A stretch of DNA of 64,000 bases, from NCBI RefSeq assembly GCF_001593955.1, contig NZ_LTAZ01000016.1:1-64000 (forward strand), written 5' to 3'. The notes below the pieces were generated by a model. The model did not search any database. It had not been told where the DNA came from and worked only from the letters and a program-made list of their open reading frames with translations. Made by a program: the position numbers and the translations under genes. Shown here in pieces: positions 11,398 to 20,264 of this stretch; position 1 is the first letter of the stretch; every line of letters begins with the position of its first letter. Origin of the DNA: Halalkalicoccus paucihalophilus. GTDB taxonomy: Archaea; Halobacteriota; Halobacteria; Halobacteriales; Halalkalicoccaceae.

Positions 11398-11511
11398 ATC
11401 CGGATCGTCGGTACGCTAATTGAAAAGTTACTCGGCCTCACTCTTACATATAGAACAGTCCACACCAAATTAATGACTGTTCGTACACAAAATGGTCTCC
11501 GATGCTGAGAG

Positions 11512-11649
11512 TTACTGCTGCTGGGCGTCGACGATCGGGACTGTGGCCAGATTAACAATGTCCTTACCTCGTCGCCACGCTGGAAGACGTGCACCGGTTG
11601 TCGATCTCCACCAGCATCGGTCCGGCCGCGTCCATATCGCCAAGCCGGG
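11512..11649 (-). pseudogene. 3'-end fragment of a second malic enzyme gene
   Basis: On the minus strand this encodes the last residues of MaeB (..VDAQQQ then TAA at 11512-11514), preceded by the segment for HVFQRGDEV, here frameshifted. It aligns with the true 3' end at 9145-9270 with scattered substitutions. Only about 140 bases remain. It sits upstream of the intact gene and is joined directly to a fragment of another gene at 11650, marking a recombination junction. Confidence 0.75.
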
Positions 11650-11916
11650 ACAACGTACGAGGATTCAGTCGCGCACCTCAGCGAGAGCGAACGGGAGGTC
11701 ACCGGCTTAGTGCTGGCATTGGCGGGCTATCTCGTCCACGACGTACACGAGGAGATGCCGTTGATCCTGCTTGACTCGTTGGAAGCGATCGATTCCGAGC
11801 GTATTGCACAGTTGGTTGAGTATCTCGAGGAATATGCCTCCTATATTGTGGTGGCACTCCTCTCAGAGGATGCCGATGCACTCGATGATGAGTACCAGCG
11901 AATCACAGCGATCTAG
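11650..11916 (+). pseudogene. 3' fragment of an archaea-specific SMC-related gene
   Basis: An 88-codon frame (TTYEDSVAHLSESEREVTGL ... to TAG at 11914-11916) is nearly identical to the C-terminal ATPase half of the SMC-like protein encoded at 48258-49539. It contains the Walker B strand (MPLILLDSLEAID) and lacks everything upstream. It begins exactly where the malic-enzyme fragment ends. It cannot make a functional ATPase alone. Confidence 0.8.
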
Positions 11917-11961
11917 CGACTGAATCTATTAGAGGTGAAGATAGGAATAGGGAACGGATCC

Positions 11962-12267
11962 TCATCGGCGTTCCCAGTCGACGCTTGCCGTGGTTGCAAG
12001 TTCCTCAATCAGGGTCTCGATAAGCAAGACTGAGTCGGTATCAGCATCGAGATCCGGCGAGAGATCGAACACCTCCACAGTAACCGTTCGAGCGTCTTCT
12101 AATCGGCTATCATCGACTTCAAAATCGAAGATCGTTCGACTGTAGATGACGATCGTCCGTTCTGCAGAAACCTCCAAATGTTCGATCCCCGCCCTATCGA
12201 ATGCCGCGAGAACATCAACAGTCTCACTAAACTGATATTGGACTGCTGGCTGCTCTTTCTTATTCAT
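11962..12267 (-). CDS. unrecognised 101-aa acidic protein paired with the SMC-like gene
   Basis: Starts at ATG 12265-12267 (MNKKEQPAVQ) and ends VDWERR. It has alternating strands (ERTIVIYSRTIFDFEV, ARTVTVEVFDLSP) and an acidic helix at the end. I do not recognise the family. It is convergent with the SMC-like fragment. The last nine codons of a second copy lie in the same position after the other SMC-like gene (49600-49629), so the two genes are a conserved neighbourhood pair, suggesting a shared role in DNA maintenance. Confidence 0.65.
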   Translation of the reverse strand: MNKKEQPAVQYQFSETVDVLAAFDRAGIEHLEVSAERTIVIYSRTIFDFEVDDSRLEDARTVTVEVFDLSPDLDADTDSVLLIETLIEELATTASVDWERR

Positions 12268-12353
12268 TACATTCAGTAATACCACTCAGCACTATAGAGG
12301 GTTGCGACCACGAGACACGATCGATCTCGGCTGGGAGCCATGGCTGATCAGTG

Positions 12354-12705
12354 TTAATCAGCATTGGTATCAGTGTCCGTCTTGGTTGCTTTCTCCAGAT
12401 AGTCCCGGTGGACGGTATCACCGTCGCGGTACTTATACGGGCCGTGTTTTGCACCGTCGCTCATACACGAACAACTCTCGTCACCGCAGGTTCGATATTC
12501 GAGATACACTGCGCTACTCGATTCGTTTTTAAGAATCTGACCATTCTCGGGTAATTCGTCTTCAGTGACTGGCTCTTTTCGACGGTGCTTACGGGCTTCA
12601 AGCAACTCGTCGATATACGCGCGCTTCTTGAAGTGTCTTGTCGTCTTGCTTGGGAAGTCCTTCGGCAAGGTAGTTCGGAAGAGACGAAGGTGCTGTCGGG
12701 GGCAT
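12354..12705 (-). pseudogene. DUF6788-like gene, frameshifted (copy 1)
   Basis: The natural start is probably ATG 12703-12705 (MPPTAPSSLPNYLAEGLPKQ). That frame is lost near 12615-12625, where two bases appear to be missing, and the rest continues in another frame (YIDELLEARKHRRKEPVTED ... CGDESCSCM ... HGPYKYRDGD). The Cys cluster followed by HGPYxYR is the hallmark of haloarchaeal DUF6788 proteins, small probable metal-binding proteins. The dyad element (copy A) sits immediately in front of the start. Two further copies at 51.5 and 54.5 kb also neighbour orc genes. Confidence 0.7.
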
Positions 12706-12709
12706 TCTA

Positions 12710-12755
12710 CCTTGTGCAACAAAGATTGCTATTCTATTAATACTGTTGTACAAGG
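12710..12755. repeat. 46-bp dyad element, copy A
   Basis: CCTTGTGCAAC at 12710-12720 and GTTGTACAAGG at 12745-12755 with a 24-base spacer. Read on the minus strand the spacer contains TATTAATA about 29 bases before the DUF6788 ATG, the distance expected of a TATA box for a leaderless transcript. The two arms would therefore bracket the promoter. Confidence 0.9.
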
Positions 12756-12814
12756 TTAGCTAGAGAGGAATGAACGATCTAACGAGAGTCGCTGACGCTG
12801 AGGTCCTCAAGAGA

Positions 12815-12915
12815 CACACCGTGGTTACAAGTGAAGCACACCACTCTTACAAGTGAAACAGAGAGGGTCGCACACACCACTGCTGCAAGTGAAGCTCACT
12901 TGTAAGGGTGGTGTG
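12815..12915. other. ORB-like repeat cluster (origin-like region 1)
   Basis: Four 21-base repeats: 12815-12835, 12837-12857 and 12873-12893 in direct orientation, and an inverted one at 12895-12915. The consensus begins CACACCACTCTTACAAGTGA. These look like origin recognition boxes and lie at the 3' end of the truncated orc gene. The left half (CACCACT) is shared with the other three origin-like regions of the window, while the right half (TACAAGTGAA) is unique to this one. Confidence 0.75.
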
Positions 12916-12921
12916 GTCCGT

Positions 12922-13767
12922 CTATGAAACGCCGTTGACCGACGCAATCTCTTGAATTACCTCAATCTCACCGTCCATTCGAAGAACATCGGACATTGCT
13001 TCGATTGCACTGGTGAACGGGACATCTAACTCATAGCTGTAGTAGTTACCGCGAGATCCACTACGATTCTCGTATGCCGATAGGATGCCAAGCATTCGGA
13101 GATCGGAGAGATGGTTGTGTACTGACCGTTGGGCGAGCGAATCGGTCCCAGAAGAGCTACAGAGAGTGAGATATTCCTCATAAATATCACGAGTGCGACA
13201 CGGCGTTTCCCCCTTTGCAATCTTCGAAATCACTGCCAGTAATCCTAGTCGACCGTGTGTCGTTAGCTCCCGCATCCCCTCTTCAACACGCTCTTGCTCA
13301 AGTCGTGCTCGCGCTCCTTCGACGTGATCACGCTTAATAAGATCTGCATCACTGTTTTCGGCGATTTCTCCAGCAAGTCGAAGTAGGTCAAGCGCCTGTC
13401 GAGCACTGCCACTATCACGTGCAGCAAGGGCAGCGCAAAAATTTAGAACACCTTGCTCAAGTCCGTCTTCAGTAATTGCGACATCAGCCCGGGAATCAAG
13501 AATGTTTTCTAGTTCAGGTGCATCATATGGGGGGAAATGTAGCTCTCTCTCACAGAGTGTATCCTGGACACGAGGGTCCAGTTGATCACGGAACTTGAAA
13601 TCATTGCTAATTCCGATAACACCGATTTTCGCTGTATCGAGAGATACGTACGATGTCGGCCGGTGGTGAGGAGCGTATCCGTTGACTAGGGTTAACAGAG
13701 GGGAGTCGCTCCGCAAAGAGAGTCTCCCTTGTGCAACATCTTGTATCCGAGAAGCGATTTGTTGCAC
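12922..13767 (-). pseudogene. 5'-truncated orc1/cdc6 (initiator) gene
   Basis: The frame encodes only the C-terminal two thirds of an Orc1/Cdc6 protein: sensor 1 (KIGVIGISNDFKFRDQL), the CERELHFPPYDAPEL segment, the sensor 2 region (GSARQALDLLRLAGEI) and the C-terminal winged helix (RSVHNHLSDLRMLGIL). Walker A and Walker B are absent. The first roughly 40 codons, from a GTG inside dyad copy D, are not Orc-like. It is about 280 residues against about 400 for the intact paralogues, so it cannot bind ATP as an initiator, though the DNA-binding domain remains. Confidence 0.8.
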
Positions 13768-13771
13768 AAGG
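13727..13771. repeat. dyad element, copy D (45 bp)
   Basis: CCTTGTGCAAC at 13727-13737 and GTTGCACAAGG at 13761-13771 with a 23-base spacer. It lies at the broken 5' end of the orc fragment, close to the point where Orc homology is lost. Confidence 0.9.
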
Positions 13772-13939
13772 CTGACTACGTCAAAAGATGATAGTCCGTG
13801 CGCACAGCCGCAGATGTTAATATAGTTATTCCTGTTGAATTATCAGAATTTGATAGGAATAGAATGCTGCATAGAGAGGGTGTATCCATCATCGAAATCG
13901 TCCGTTGAGTGAAAGTGACAGTACCAATACTGCCCGTCT

Positions 13940-14809
13940 CTAATAGAATTGCTCAATCCGCTGATTGAACAGCCTGATCAGCCGATCAGTCATCGCGCCA
14001 GTCTCGATTTCTATTCCGTCGAGTGTTGTTACCGGCCTGAGTTCCCATGTCGTATTCGTCAGGAACACTTCGTTGGCAGCGTGGATATCTTCGATTCGAT
14101 AGTGGTCTGTCTCCACCGGAATATTCACTTTTTGAGCGAGACTGAGTACGACTGACCGGGTGATGCCCGGAAGAATCGAAGCGTCGAGGCTTGGTGTACA
14201 CAGGGTACCGTCAGTGATGAAAAAGACATTGCTGGTCGTTCCTTCGGTGATGTAACCGTTGAGGTCACGGATGAGTGCCTCGTCGGCGATCGTGTCACCG
14301 CGCTGTGTTCGTCGAAGTTCCAATCGCGCGAGGATTCCGTTGAGGTAATTGTGGGTCTTGATATCTGCGGGAAGAGCTTCGTCGGGTATCCGGCGTGTCT
14401 TGACTGTCCGGAGCACTGCTGGCTCATCCCAAATAGACCTACCATCGAGTCCACCTCGGGGCAGGGACGCCACGATCACGACGATCGTAGGTTCGACCGT
14501 AGGATGCGGTGTGAGCTTCCCAGGTTGTTCGCCGCGGGTTACCGACACCCGAACGTACGCATCTTCAAGGTCATTCGCGGCCAACGTCTCTTCTACCCGG
14601 TTTGCGAGGTCCCCTGGAACTGCATCCGGCATAGCGAGAGTTTCGCATGTGCGTTTGAGGCGGGCCAGATGGGCCTCCCACTCAAAAATTGATCCGCCAT
14701 ACGCCCGGAGAGTTTCGAACGCTGCATCACCGTACATAAACCCACGGTCCCGCACGCTCACTGACGCATTCGAACTGTCGACGAGTTCACCGTTTACGTG
14801 GTAGTACAT
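13940..14809 (-). CDS. pabC: aminodeoxychorismate lyase / class IV aminotransferase
   Basis: A 289-residue PLP enzyme of fold type IV starting [13 protein letters not shown]. It shows DRGFMYGDAAFETLRAYGG, the PLP-lysine region DIKTHNYLNGILARLE, and the phosphate-binding EALIRDLNGYITEGTTSNVF. In this operon it most likely converts 4-amino-4-deoxychorismate to 4-aminobenzoate, although the family also contains branched-chain and D-amino-acid aminotransferases. The start overlaps the end of pabA by 16 bases; the longer frame to 14977 is only antisense-like extension. It is the third gene of pabB-pabA-pabC. Confidence 0.9.
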   Translation of the reverse strand: MYYHVNGELVDSSNASVSVRDRGFMYGDAAFETLRAYGGSIFEWEAHLARLKRTCETLAMPDAVPGDLANRVEETLAANDLEDAYVRVSVTRGEQPGKLTPHPTVEPTIVVIVASLPRGGLDGRSIWDEPAVLRTVKTRRIPDEALPADIKTHNYLNGILARLELRRTQRGDTIADEALIRDLNGYITEGTTSNVFFITDGTLCTPSLDASILPGITRSVVLSLAQKVNIPVETDHYRIEDIHAANEVFLTNTTWELRPVTTLDGIEIETGAMTDRLIRLFNQRIEQFY

Positions 14810-15375
14810 TGGTCGACGAAGTTTCGGACAAGATCGGTCCCGTGCTGAGTCAGGATACTTTCCGGGTGGAACTGGACACCTACGTGAGGTTTCTCGATGT
14901 GGCGGACACCCATCACTAATTCGGTCTCCTCGTTGGTATAGGCTGTTTCTTCGAGTTCTGCAGGCATTTCCTCGCAATCGATGGCGAGTGAGTGGTAGCG
15001 GCCAGCAGTGAATCCATTGGGGATCCCCGCGAATATCCCTACACCATCGTGATTGATCACCGATGGTTTCCCGTGAACTACGGCAGGTGCGTGATCAACT
15101 GCGAGGCCGTGTACTGCACAGAGCGCTTGGTGCCCCAGACAGACGCCGAGCGTCGGATACGCTAACTCCGCGAACACGGGCATAGACACGCCGGCCTCTT
15201 GGGGCGTTCCCGGACCTGGAGAGATAACGATACCATCTGGATCAAATTCTTGAATCTCTGAGAGTGTAACTGCATCGTTTCGTCGAACTACTACGTCCTT
15301 GGCGACGCTACCGACATACTGGACGAGATTGTATACGAATGAATCATAGTTATCTATGACTAGAATACTGGTCAT
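14794..15375 (-). CDS. pabA: aminodeoxychorismate/anthranilate synthase glutamine amidotransferase
   Basis: A 193-residue class I glutamine amidotransferase. The nucleophile Cys79 is in GVCLGHQ, the catalytic His and Glu are in the C-terminal HPES motif, and ISPGPGTP forms the oxyanion loop. It supplies ammonia from glutamine to the chorismate-binding subunit encoded just upstream (four-base ATGA overlap, 15372-15375). TrpG and PabA cannot be told apart by sequence, but pabB and pabC neighbours favour 4-aminobenzoate synthesis. Confidence 0.93.
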   Translation of the reverse strand: MTSILVIDNYDSFVYNLVQYVGSVAKDVVVRRNDAVTLSEIQEFDPDGIVISPGPGTPQEAGVSMPVFAELAYPTLGVCLGHQALCAVHGLAVDHAPAVVHGKPSVINHDGVGIFAGIPNGFTAGRYHSLAIDCEEMPAELEETAYTNEETELVMGVRHIEKPHVGVQFHPESILTQHGTDLVRNFVDQCTTT

Positions 15376-16832
15376 TTCTGGGAACGCACCTCCATGTCGA
15401 CATCATTGCTAATGGCTGTGTCAATAGCATTCACGAGCGCTCGCGCTTTCGCGAGAGTTTCGTCATACTCACGATCGGGAACCGAATCATGAACGATCCC
15501 ACCACCGACGCGCAGGTGGTATTCATCTTCGTACCGGACGAGCGTCCGGATGATGATGTTTAGCGTTGCTCGACCATCGAAGCCAATCGCCGCCATACTC
15601 CCTGTGTACGGGCCACGTCGCCTCTGTTCGACCTCATCAATGATCTCCATGGTTCTGGGTTTCGGAGCCCCGGTGATCGTCCCGCCGGGAAACACGGCGG
15701 CGATGACGTCAGCTAGGGTGCAGTCGTCGCGGCGTGTCCCTGAGATGCGGGAAACGAGGTGCATCACTTCGGAATAGCGGTCAACACGCCGGTACTCGTC
15801 AACGGTCACAGAGCCGTACTTGCTGACTTTACCGAGGTCGTTACGCTTGAGGTCGACGAGCATCGCGTGCTCGGCACGCTCCTTTTCATCGGTTTGAAGG
15901 TCTGTCTCGAATCGATGGTCTTGCTTGGCAGTCGTACCACGTGGCCGCGTTCCGGCGATAGGTTCGGTCATCACCGTAGCCTCATCGCAGTCAAGCAGGA
16001 GTTCGGGACTTGCACTTACGAGATCGATCCCAGGGAATTCGATAAGACCCGAATATGGTGCCGGGTTGATTCGCCGAAGTGCGGCATACGCATCCACAGG
16101 ATGAACGGCAGCAGGGGCTTCGAGCCGGTGAGAGATGTTCGCTTGGAAGCTATCACCATCGCGAATATATTGTTTGACTCGTCGAACGCGGTCGGCGTAC
16201 GCCGCTCGCTCGCAGCTGCTCGTGAATTCGAGGTGATCGGTAGTCGCGGGTGCGGGCCCGACGGTCGGATCGCCGTCGGAAGCGGCACGGGCGAGCGAAA
16301 CTGCTCGCTCCCGACCCCGGTCGTAGGCCTCATCGGGGTCATCGTGAATGCGGGGAGTAGCGATGATCTGGAGCGTTGTTTCACCATTGTGTGGTTCCTG
16401 CCACGCTGCGAGACACGAGTAGCGGCCGAGTTGGGCCCGTGGGAGGTTTCGGTCGTCGACGGTCGTCTCGGGGAGTGATTCGATGTCACGGGCGACATCG
16501 TATGAAAGCCAGCCGAAGAAACCACCGGGGTGGGGCACGTTACAGTCACCGCGGACGAGCATTTCGGAGGAGAGTAGATTCGTGATCGTTTCAAGGGTCC
16601 CGCTTTCACTAACTTCGTATAACTGATCCGGTGTCACGCCGAAATATCCCCACCCTGATCGTCCCCCGGAGGTCTCGATGTAGAACGATGGTGCGTCTTC
16701 TCGGGCGCGTCGATAGGCGTCAAAGGGGTCTGCTTGGAAAGTAACGACGACGGGGATCCGAGCCGTGGGCGGCGCTGTTTCTGCGACGGCCTGAAAGGTA
16801 TCTCGGCTTGTTACCACCCTCGCGGATTTCAT
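15372..16832 (-). CDS. pabB: aminodeoxychorismate synthase component I
   Basis: About 486 residues from MKSARVV; a longer frame to 16991 adds a basic, unlikely extension. The N-terminal subdomain is followed by the chorismate-binding domain with [25 protein letters not shown], the [10 protein letters not shown] motif, [10 protein letters not shown] and [20 protein letters not shown]. It aminates chorismate using ammonia from PabA. The trio pabB-pabA-pabC is compact with overlapping ends, so it is one transcript reading leftward from a promoter near 16850. TrpE is the alternative; the pabC gene argues for PabB. Confidence 0.92.
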   Translation of the reverse strand: MKSARVVTSRDTFQAVAETAPPTARIPVVVTFQADPFDAYRRAREDAPSFYIETSGGRSGWGYFGVTPDQLYEVSESGTLETITNLLSSEMLVRGDCNVPHPGGFFGWLSYDVARDIESLPETTVDDRNLPRAQLGRYSCLAAWQEPHNGETTLQIIATPRIHDDPDEAYDRGRERAVSLARAASDGDPTVGPAPATTDHLEFTSSCERAAYADRVRRVKQYIRDGDSFQANISHRLEAPAAVHPVDAYAALRRINPAPYSGLIEFPGIDLVSASPELLLDCDEATVMTEPIAGTRPRGTTAKQDHRFETDLQTDEKERAEHAMLVDLKRNDLGKVSKYGSVTVDEYRRVDRYSEVMHLVSRISGTRRDDCTLADVIAAVFPGGTITGAPKPRTMEIIDEVEQRRRGPYTGSMAAIGFDGRATLNIIIRTLVRYEDEYHLRVGGGIVHDSVPDREYDETLAKARALVNAIDTAISNDVDMEVRSQK

Positions 16833-17227
16833 GTGAGTTAGTATGGTGGTTCCCTTCCAAGCTCTTGCGATTGTGCCATCAGAATAACTGGACGAGTGAT
16901 AGAAACGAGCTCTGTATTCAGTACGACTTCTAAAACCGATCACCGCCTGAGAGTTTCCAACACGGCCAAACCATCGTATGACCCTAACCAAACCAACTCA
17001 CTGAACGATAGAATAGCCAGCTCACGGAATATCATCCGTGGTCTCGGCTATCCGGGACGACTCGAGGTCCGTATACCAAAGCCCGTATGGAACACGCGTT
17101 GCCAGCAAAATTGGATCAGACGGCTTTATTGAACCTCTCTTACTGTCTGGCGATTGGCTGAGAATCTGATTTGGCATCGAATCCACGGAACCCGGTCGGA
17201 AGAGTGTCTCTGCTCAATGTCAACGCT
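16833..17227. other. gene-free stretch upstream of pabB
   Basis: I see no convincing gene here. It must hold the pabBAC promoter near its left end. The plus-strand frames are short and of unlikely composition. The right edge abuts an IS5-type inverted-repeat remnant. Confidence 0.4.
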
Positions 17228-17248
17228 GAGGGTTTCAACAGAGCCGTT
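17228..17248. repeat. solitary IS5-type terminal inverted repeat
   Basis: GAGGGTTTCAACAGAGCCG followed by TT. The same core, GGTTTCAACAGAGCC, ends the transposase-bearing element at 25376-25395, and its inverse is at 23252-23270. No transposase is attached here, so it is a leftover end that truncates the membrane-protein fragment beside it. Confidence 0.6.
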
Positions 17249-17395
17249 CCACTCTATGCGGTAGTACTCTTAACAGTATTGCACCTCACGGTCAACGAGA
17301 TCCTGGATGGCCGCAGATGGACGGCCGTGCTGGCCTATCCAGCGGTACTTGTGCCCGCTCATTGTGTATGCGCTCGCCCGTCGGACGTTCGTCTG
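17249..17395 (+). pseudogene. fragment of a small membrane protein
   Basis: Starting right after the IS end, the plus strand encodes two hydrophobic segments (LYAVVLLTVLHLTVNEIL and, after a frameshift near 17346, CPLIVYALARRTF followed by TGA at about 17393). The frame break and the missing start indicate a dead gene. A minus-strand frame across the same DNA (RFDDYYVEYPPLTVFLAP) also has protein-like composition and I cannot exclude it. Confidence 0.4.
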
Positions 17396-17476
17396 AGGGT
17401 GCCAGGAATACTGTTAGCGGAGGATATTCGACGTAATAGTCGTCGAAGCGCGGTCCGAGTCCCACACCCGTGATTG

Positions 17477-17522
17477 CCTTGTGCAACACTCGCTGTTGTA
17501 AGCCGGTTACCGTTGCACAAGG
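17477..17522. repeat. 46-bp dyad element, copy E
   Basis: CCTTGTGCAAC at 17477-17487 and GTTGCACAAGG at 17512-17522 with a 24-base spacer. The pairing extends one base outward (G...C). It lies between the membrane-protein fragment and the TrkA-C gene, about 120 bases before the latter's start. Confidence 0.9.
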
Positions 17523-17641
17523 CGCACTAGTAGTGTGAGTCACCAACCCCGAATCGGGTGACCGGTGGATCCAGCCTGTGTTTTCCTTGATGAGCACTCC
17601 CAGGGATCGGTATTTTACCACTTGTTGTGTAAGTTACCCAC

Positions 17642-18400
17642 ATGGTTGCAACAACACAGATCCTCTCCGTCTTTGTCATCTTCGCTCTCTCCTTGCTTAT
17701 CGTTCGCATCGGCGCAGTAGCACTGCGAATGACCGGCCTCTCACCGGATGTCTCGACGTTTCAAGCTGCATCCGCATTTTCGGGTGCTGGATACACAACC
17801 GAAGAAGCAGAGTTTACTGTTGCTGAGCCAGGACGACGCACGATAGTCATCTGGCTCATCCGTCTCGGAAGCATTGGACTCGTGAGCGTGTTCGCGTCGC
17901 TCCTTCTCTCGTTTATCAATTCAGAGGGCAACGACCTGCTGACACTCGTCTACGTCCTCGGGGGTGTCCTACTGATTATTCTCATCGCCCGCAGCAAGCT
18001 ACTCAACAATATCGTGACGCCACTTATCGAGCGCGGTCTAGACAGTACAACGGACCTCGCAATCAAAGATTACACCCACCTACTTGGCCTCGAACATGAG
18101 TACCGGGTCGCTGAGATCGACGTCGAGCAAGACGAGTGGCTCGCTACCAATACGGCTGATGAGATGAATCTCAATAGCGAAGGCGTGCTGCTTCTCGGCA
18201 TTCAACGCGACAGCAACTATATCGGGGCTCCAGGAGGTGATACTGAGATCCAGCCCGAAGACACGGTTGTACTCTACGGAAAGGAAGATCGGTTGCAAGA
18301 ATTGGCTGATCGTGACGAAGGCAACACTGACGCTCACGAAGATGCGGTTGCAGAACACGAGACTACACTCGAGGAACAATCTCGACTTATCGATCAGTAA
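17642..18400 (+). CDS. membrane protein with C-terminal TrkA-C (RCK-C) domain
   Basis: A 252-residue protein with three membrane helices at about residues 5-28, 68-92 and 98-115, then a soluble RCK-C/TrkA-C domain from about 148 to 218 (RVAEIDVEQDEW ... IQPEDTVVLYGKEDRL) and an acidic tail. Residues 40-52 (FQAASAFSGAGYTT) resemble the pore-loop region of TrkH-type potassium transporters. A role in potassium or other cation handling is likely, but the protein is too short for a full TrkH channel. It may be a regulatory membrane subunit. Confidence 0.8.
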   Translation: MVATTQILSVFVIFALSLLIVRIGAVALRMTGLSPDVSTFQAASAFSGAGYTTEEAEFTVAEPGRRTIVIWLIRLGSIGLVSVFASLLLSFINSEGNDLLTLVYVLGGVLLIILIARSKLLNNIVTPLIERGLDSTTDLAIKDYTHLLGLEHEYRVAEIDVEQDEWLATNTADEMNLNSEGVLLLGIQRDSNYIGAPGGDTEIQPEDTVVLYGKEDRLQELADRDEGNTDAHEDAVAEHETTLEEQSRLIDQ

Positions 18401-18544
18401 GCTGCTCTATTGACTCATTATTCAGATCAATATCTAGTGGTAGTCACCGAGAGTTATACCAGAAGACAGGCCCACCCAGGGGCATGCCTGCTGGAACCCC
18501 CGACGAATGGCTGTTCGAAGACTGGCAACTGATCGTCCACGCAC

Positions 18545-19354
18545 TCAACGACGTAACACACAAGGATGGCAGTGGTCGACGAGGAAGGCATCCATGGCAT
18601 TCTCGACGACCTCGTGAGATTCGTTTTTAAGTGCTGCAAATGGCTCACGGATATTTTCGGGGAGTGTCTCGAGTTCGTCGCTGTGGCTCGCGATCTTGAC
18701 GGTGTGATCTGCGATACGTTCGATCTGCCTCGCACAGGTTCGATAATCAAAATAGGATTCATTTCCGAGATCAGTTGAGGCGGCCACCCGTGGGGCGCGC
18801 AGTACGGACCGGAACAGTCGCGAAGTGACATGCCATAGTCGGTCAACCTCGTCGTCGCGTTCAGAGATCTCTTCCGCGGTTCCTGGTTGCTCTTCGAACA
18901 ACGCTTCGGTCGCGTCCTCGAGCATTGACAACGAGAGTAATCGCATCTGCATGACGGTATCGTGAATCGATAACTCTGAGGCGTCAAGAAAGTCTTGGAG
19001 GACAATCCGAGTTTCGGTTTCAGTGCTGACTTCGAATCCGGTGAGGGTCTGCGCTGTTGAACGGATCACCCGGCGTTGGTCGGTTGCGATCCGATCTGCC
19101 TCAAAGGCGATTTCGTCAAAGCCATTGACATAGAGGGTAACGATTTGGCTCTCAAGTTCCTGAAGACTTGCGTCTTCGATCGAGAGTGTCGTGCGCGCCT
19201 CGTTGGCTATCGGGGATGCGGCAATGAGGGTGTCACCGTCAGGGTAGAAGGCTAGTTCCTGTCCTGCTTCGATTCCAGTCTCGGTTGTCCACTCCTTGGA
19301 CAGTGAAACGGTGTAGGTCGACCCGCCCGTGATCTGGACTTTGCGGACCTCCAT
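18545..19354 (-). CDS. AbrB-PhoU phosphate regulator, probably C-terminally shortened
   Basis: Begins with an AbrB/SpoVT-like DNA-binding domain (VRKVQITGGSTYTVSLSKEW, then LAFYPDGDTLIA), followed by PhoU-type helices (DEVDRLWHVTSRLFRSVL, RQIERIADHTVKIASHSDEL). Haloarchaeal AbrB-PhoU proteins regulate phosphate or cation uptake and often sit near transporters, here the TrkA-C protein, convergently placed. The end (DAFLVDHCHPCVLRR) departs from the expected acidic PhoU helix, and the 269 residues are short for the family. The 3' end appears to have been replaced or frameshifted around 18600. Confidence 0.8.
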   Translation of the reverse strand: MEVRKVQITGGSTYTVSLSKEWTTETGIEAGQELAFYPDGDTLIAASPIANEARTTLSIEDASLQELESQIVTLYVNGFDEIAFEADRIATDQRRVIRSTAQTLTGFEVSTETETRIVLQDFLDASELSIHDTVMQMRLLSLSMLEDATEALFEEQPGTAEEISERDDEVDRLWHVTSRLFRSVLRAPRVAASTDLGNESYFDYRTCARQIERIADHTVKIASHSDELETLPENIREPFAALKNESHEVVENAMDAFLVDHCHPCVLRR

Positions 19355-19757
19355 GTGTTCTCATTCGAACACCAATACATAAATACTTCTAAGCCTATAT
19401 AGCAATCAGACACAACTCGACATCGATCGGTAATTAATACCTATTTGATGTGTGAATCGCTTGAACGGATAGATTGTGTGATGCCACGTTAGTCAAATTC
19501 TAAGCGTAGAAAAATCTATTTCAGTAATAAATAGAGTTATATTCCCATATTCAGACACATCAAAATCAGTCTAGCACATCGAATAGATGAACAACATACC
19601 AGTCAGGAGAAGTATATATCTCTATAGGACTCTATGTACCTCTCCCAGAAGGAGTTTACTGCTCTCGTGCGATCGCTCAACAGATGGCAATTGATCTATC
19701 AACTACGAATCCACGTAGTACGAGTTTTCGACAGCCATTGCAGCCATAGTTCACTGG
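19355..19757. other. AT-rich gene-free stretch
   Basis: Contains the promoter of the AbrB-PhoU gene at its left end and is markedly AT-rich (many TAATAA/TATATA runs around 19380-19620). A 55-codon plus-strand frame from 19634 has unconvincing composition. No repeat or RNA gene was recognised. Confidence 0.4.
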
Positions 19758-20042
19758 TTAGATTTCAGTCGCAAAATCGAAGACACTGGGATAATTGACG
19801 ATAACTTCGTCAACGTTCAATTCGAGGGACTGTCGTGCTTCCTGCCAACTATCGATCGTATAGACGATTACATCTCGTCCTGCCGTTTCGATGAAGGTTG
19901 CTTCGGAGAAGTTCGTCTCGCGGGTGAACGCAAGCATCTCATCGGTGGAGAGGTTGGCTGCTTCGTGAACGACTGCTAGCTGATTTCCGGTGTACTTCCC
20001 CTGTGCGAAGACGTCGACGATATGGACGGGGTTAGTTGCCAT
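19758..20042 (-). pseudogene. chimeric ORF: PhzF N-terminus joined to GDPD C-terminus
   Basis: A 94-residue frame made of two unrelated pieces. Residues 1 to about 53 (HIVDVFAQGKYTGNQLAVV ... RETNFSEATFIE) are the N-terminal start of a PhzF-family isomerase, including its catalytic Glu region. From about residue 55 (RDVIVYTIDSWQEARQSLEL ... VDEVIVNYPSVF) it matches the C-terminal strand-helix of glycerophosphodiester phosphodiesterases. Neither enzyme could function, so this is a deletion junction that happened to remain in frame. Confidence 0.7.
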
Positions 20043-20264
20043 CTCTGTAGCTTTATTCGTGAACGAGAGGGGTATACTGTATTGATCGACATTGTCAGGT
20101 TCGGATTTGCTGAGTTACCCTCACCAATGCACATACCCTTAGCAATGAGTCCAGCTCACCGCCAGATTAAATCATAAGTAGGATAGAAATTACAAAATAC
20201 TGTTATCTGCTAATAGAGTTGTTTAGCAGGTGCCCTTTTCATTGCAGGAAGCCTATTAACGGCC

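Noticed and set aside
15759..16478. 239-codon plus-strand frame antisense to pabB
   Set aside because: Shadow of a strongly supported chorismate-binding enzyme.
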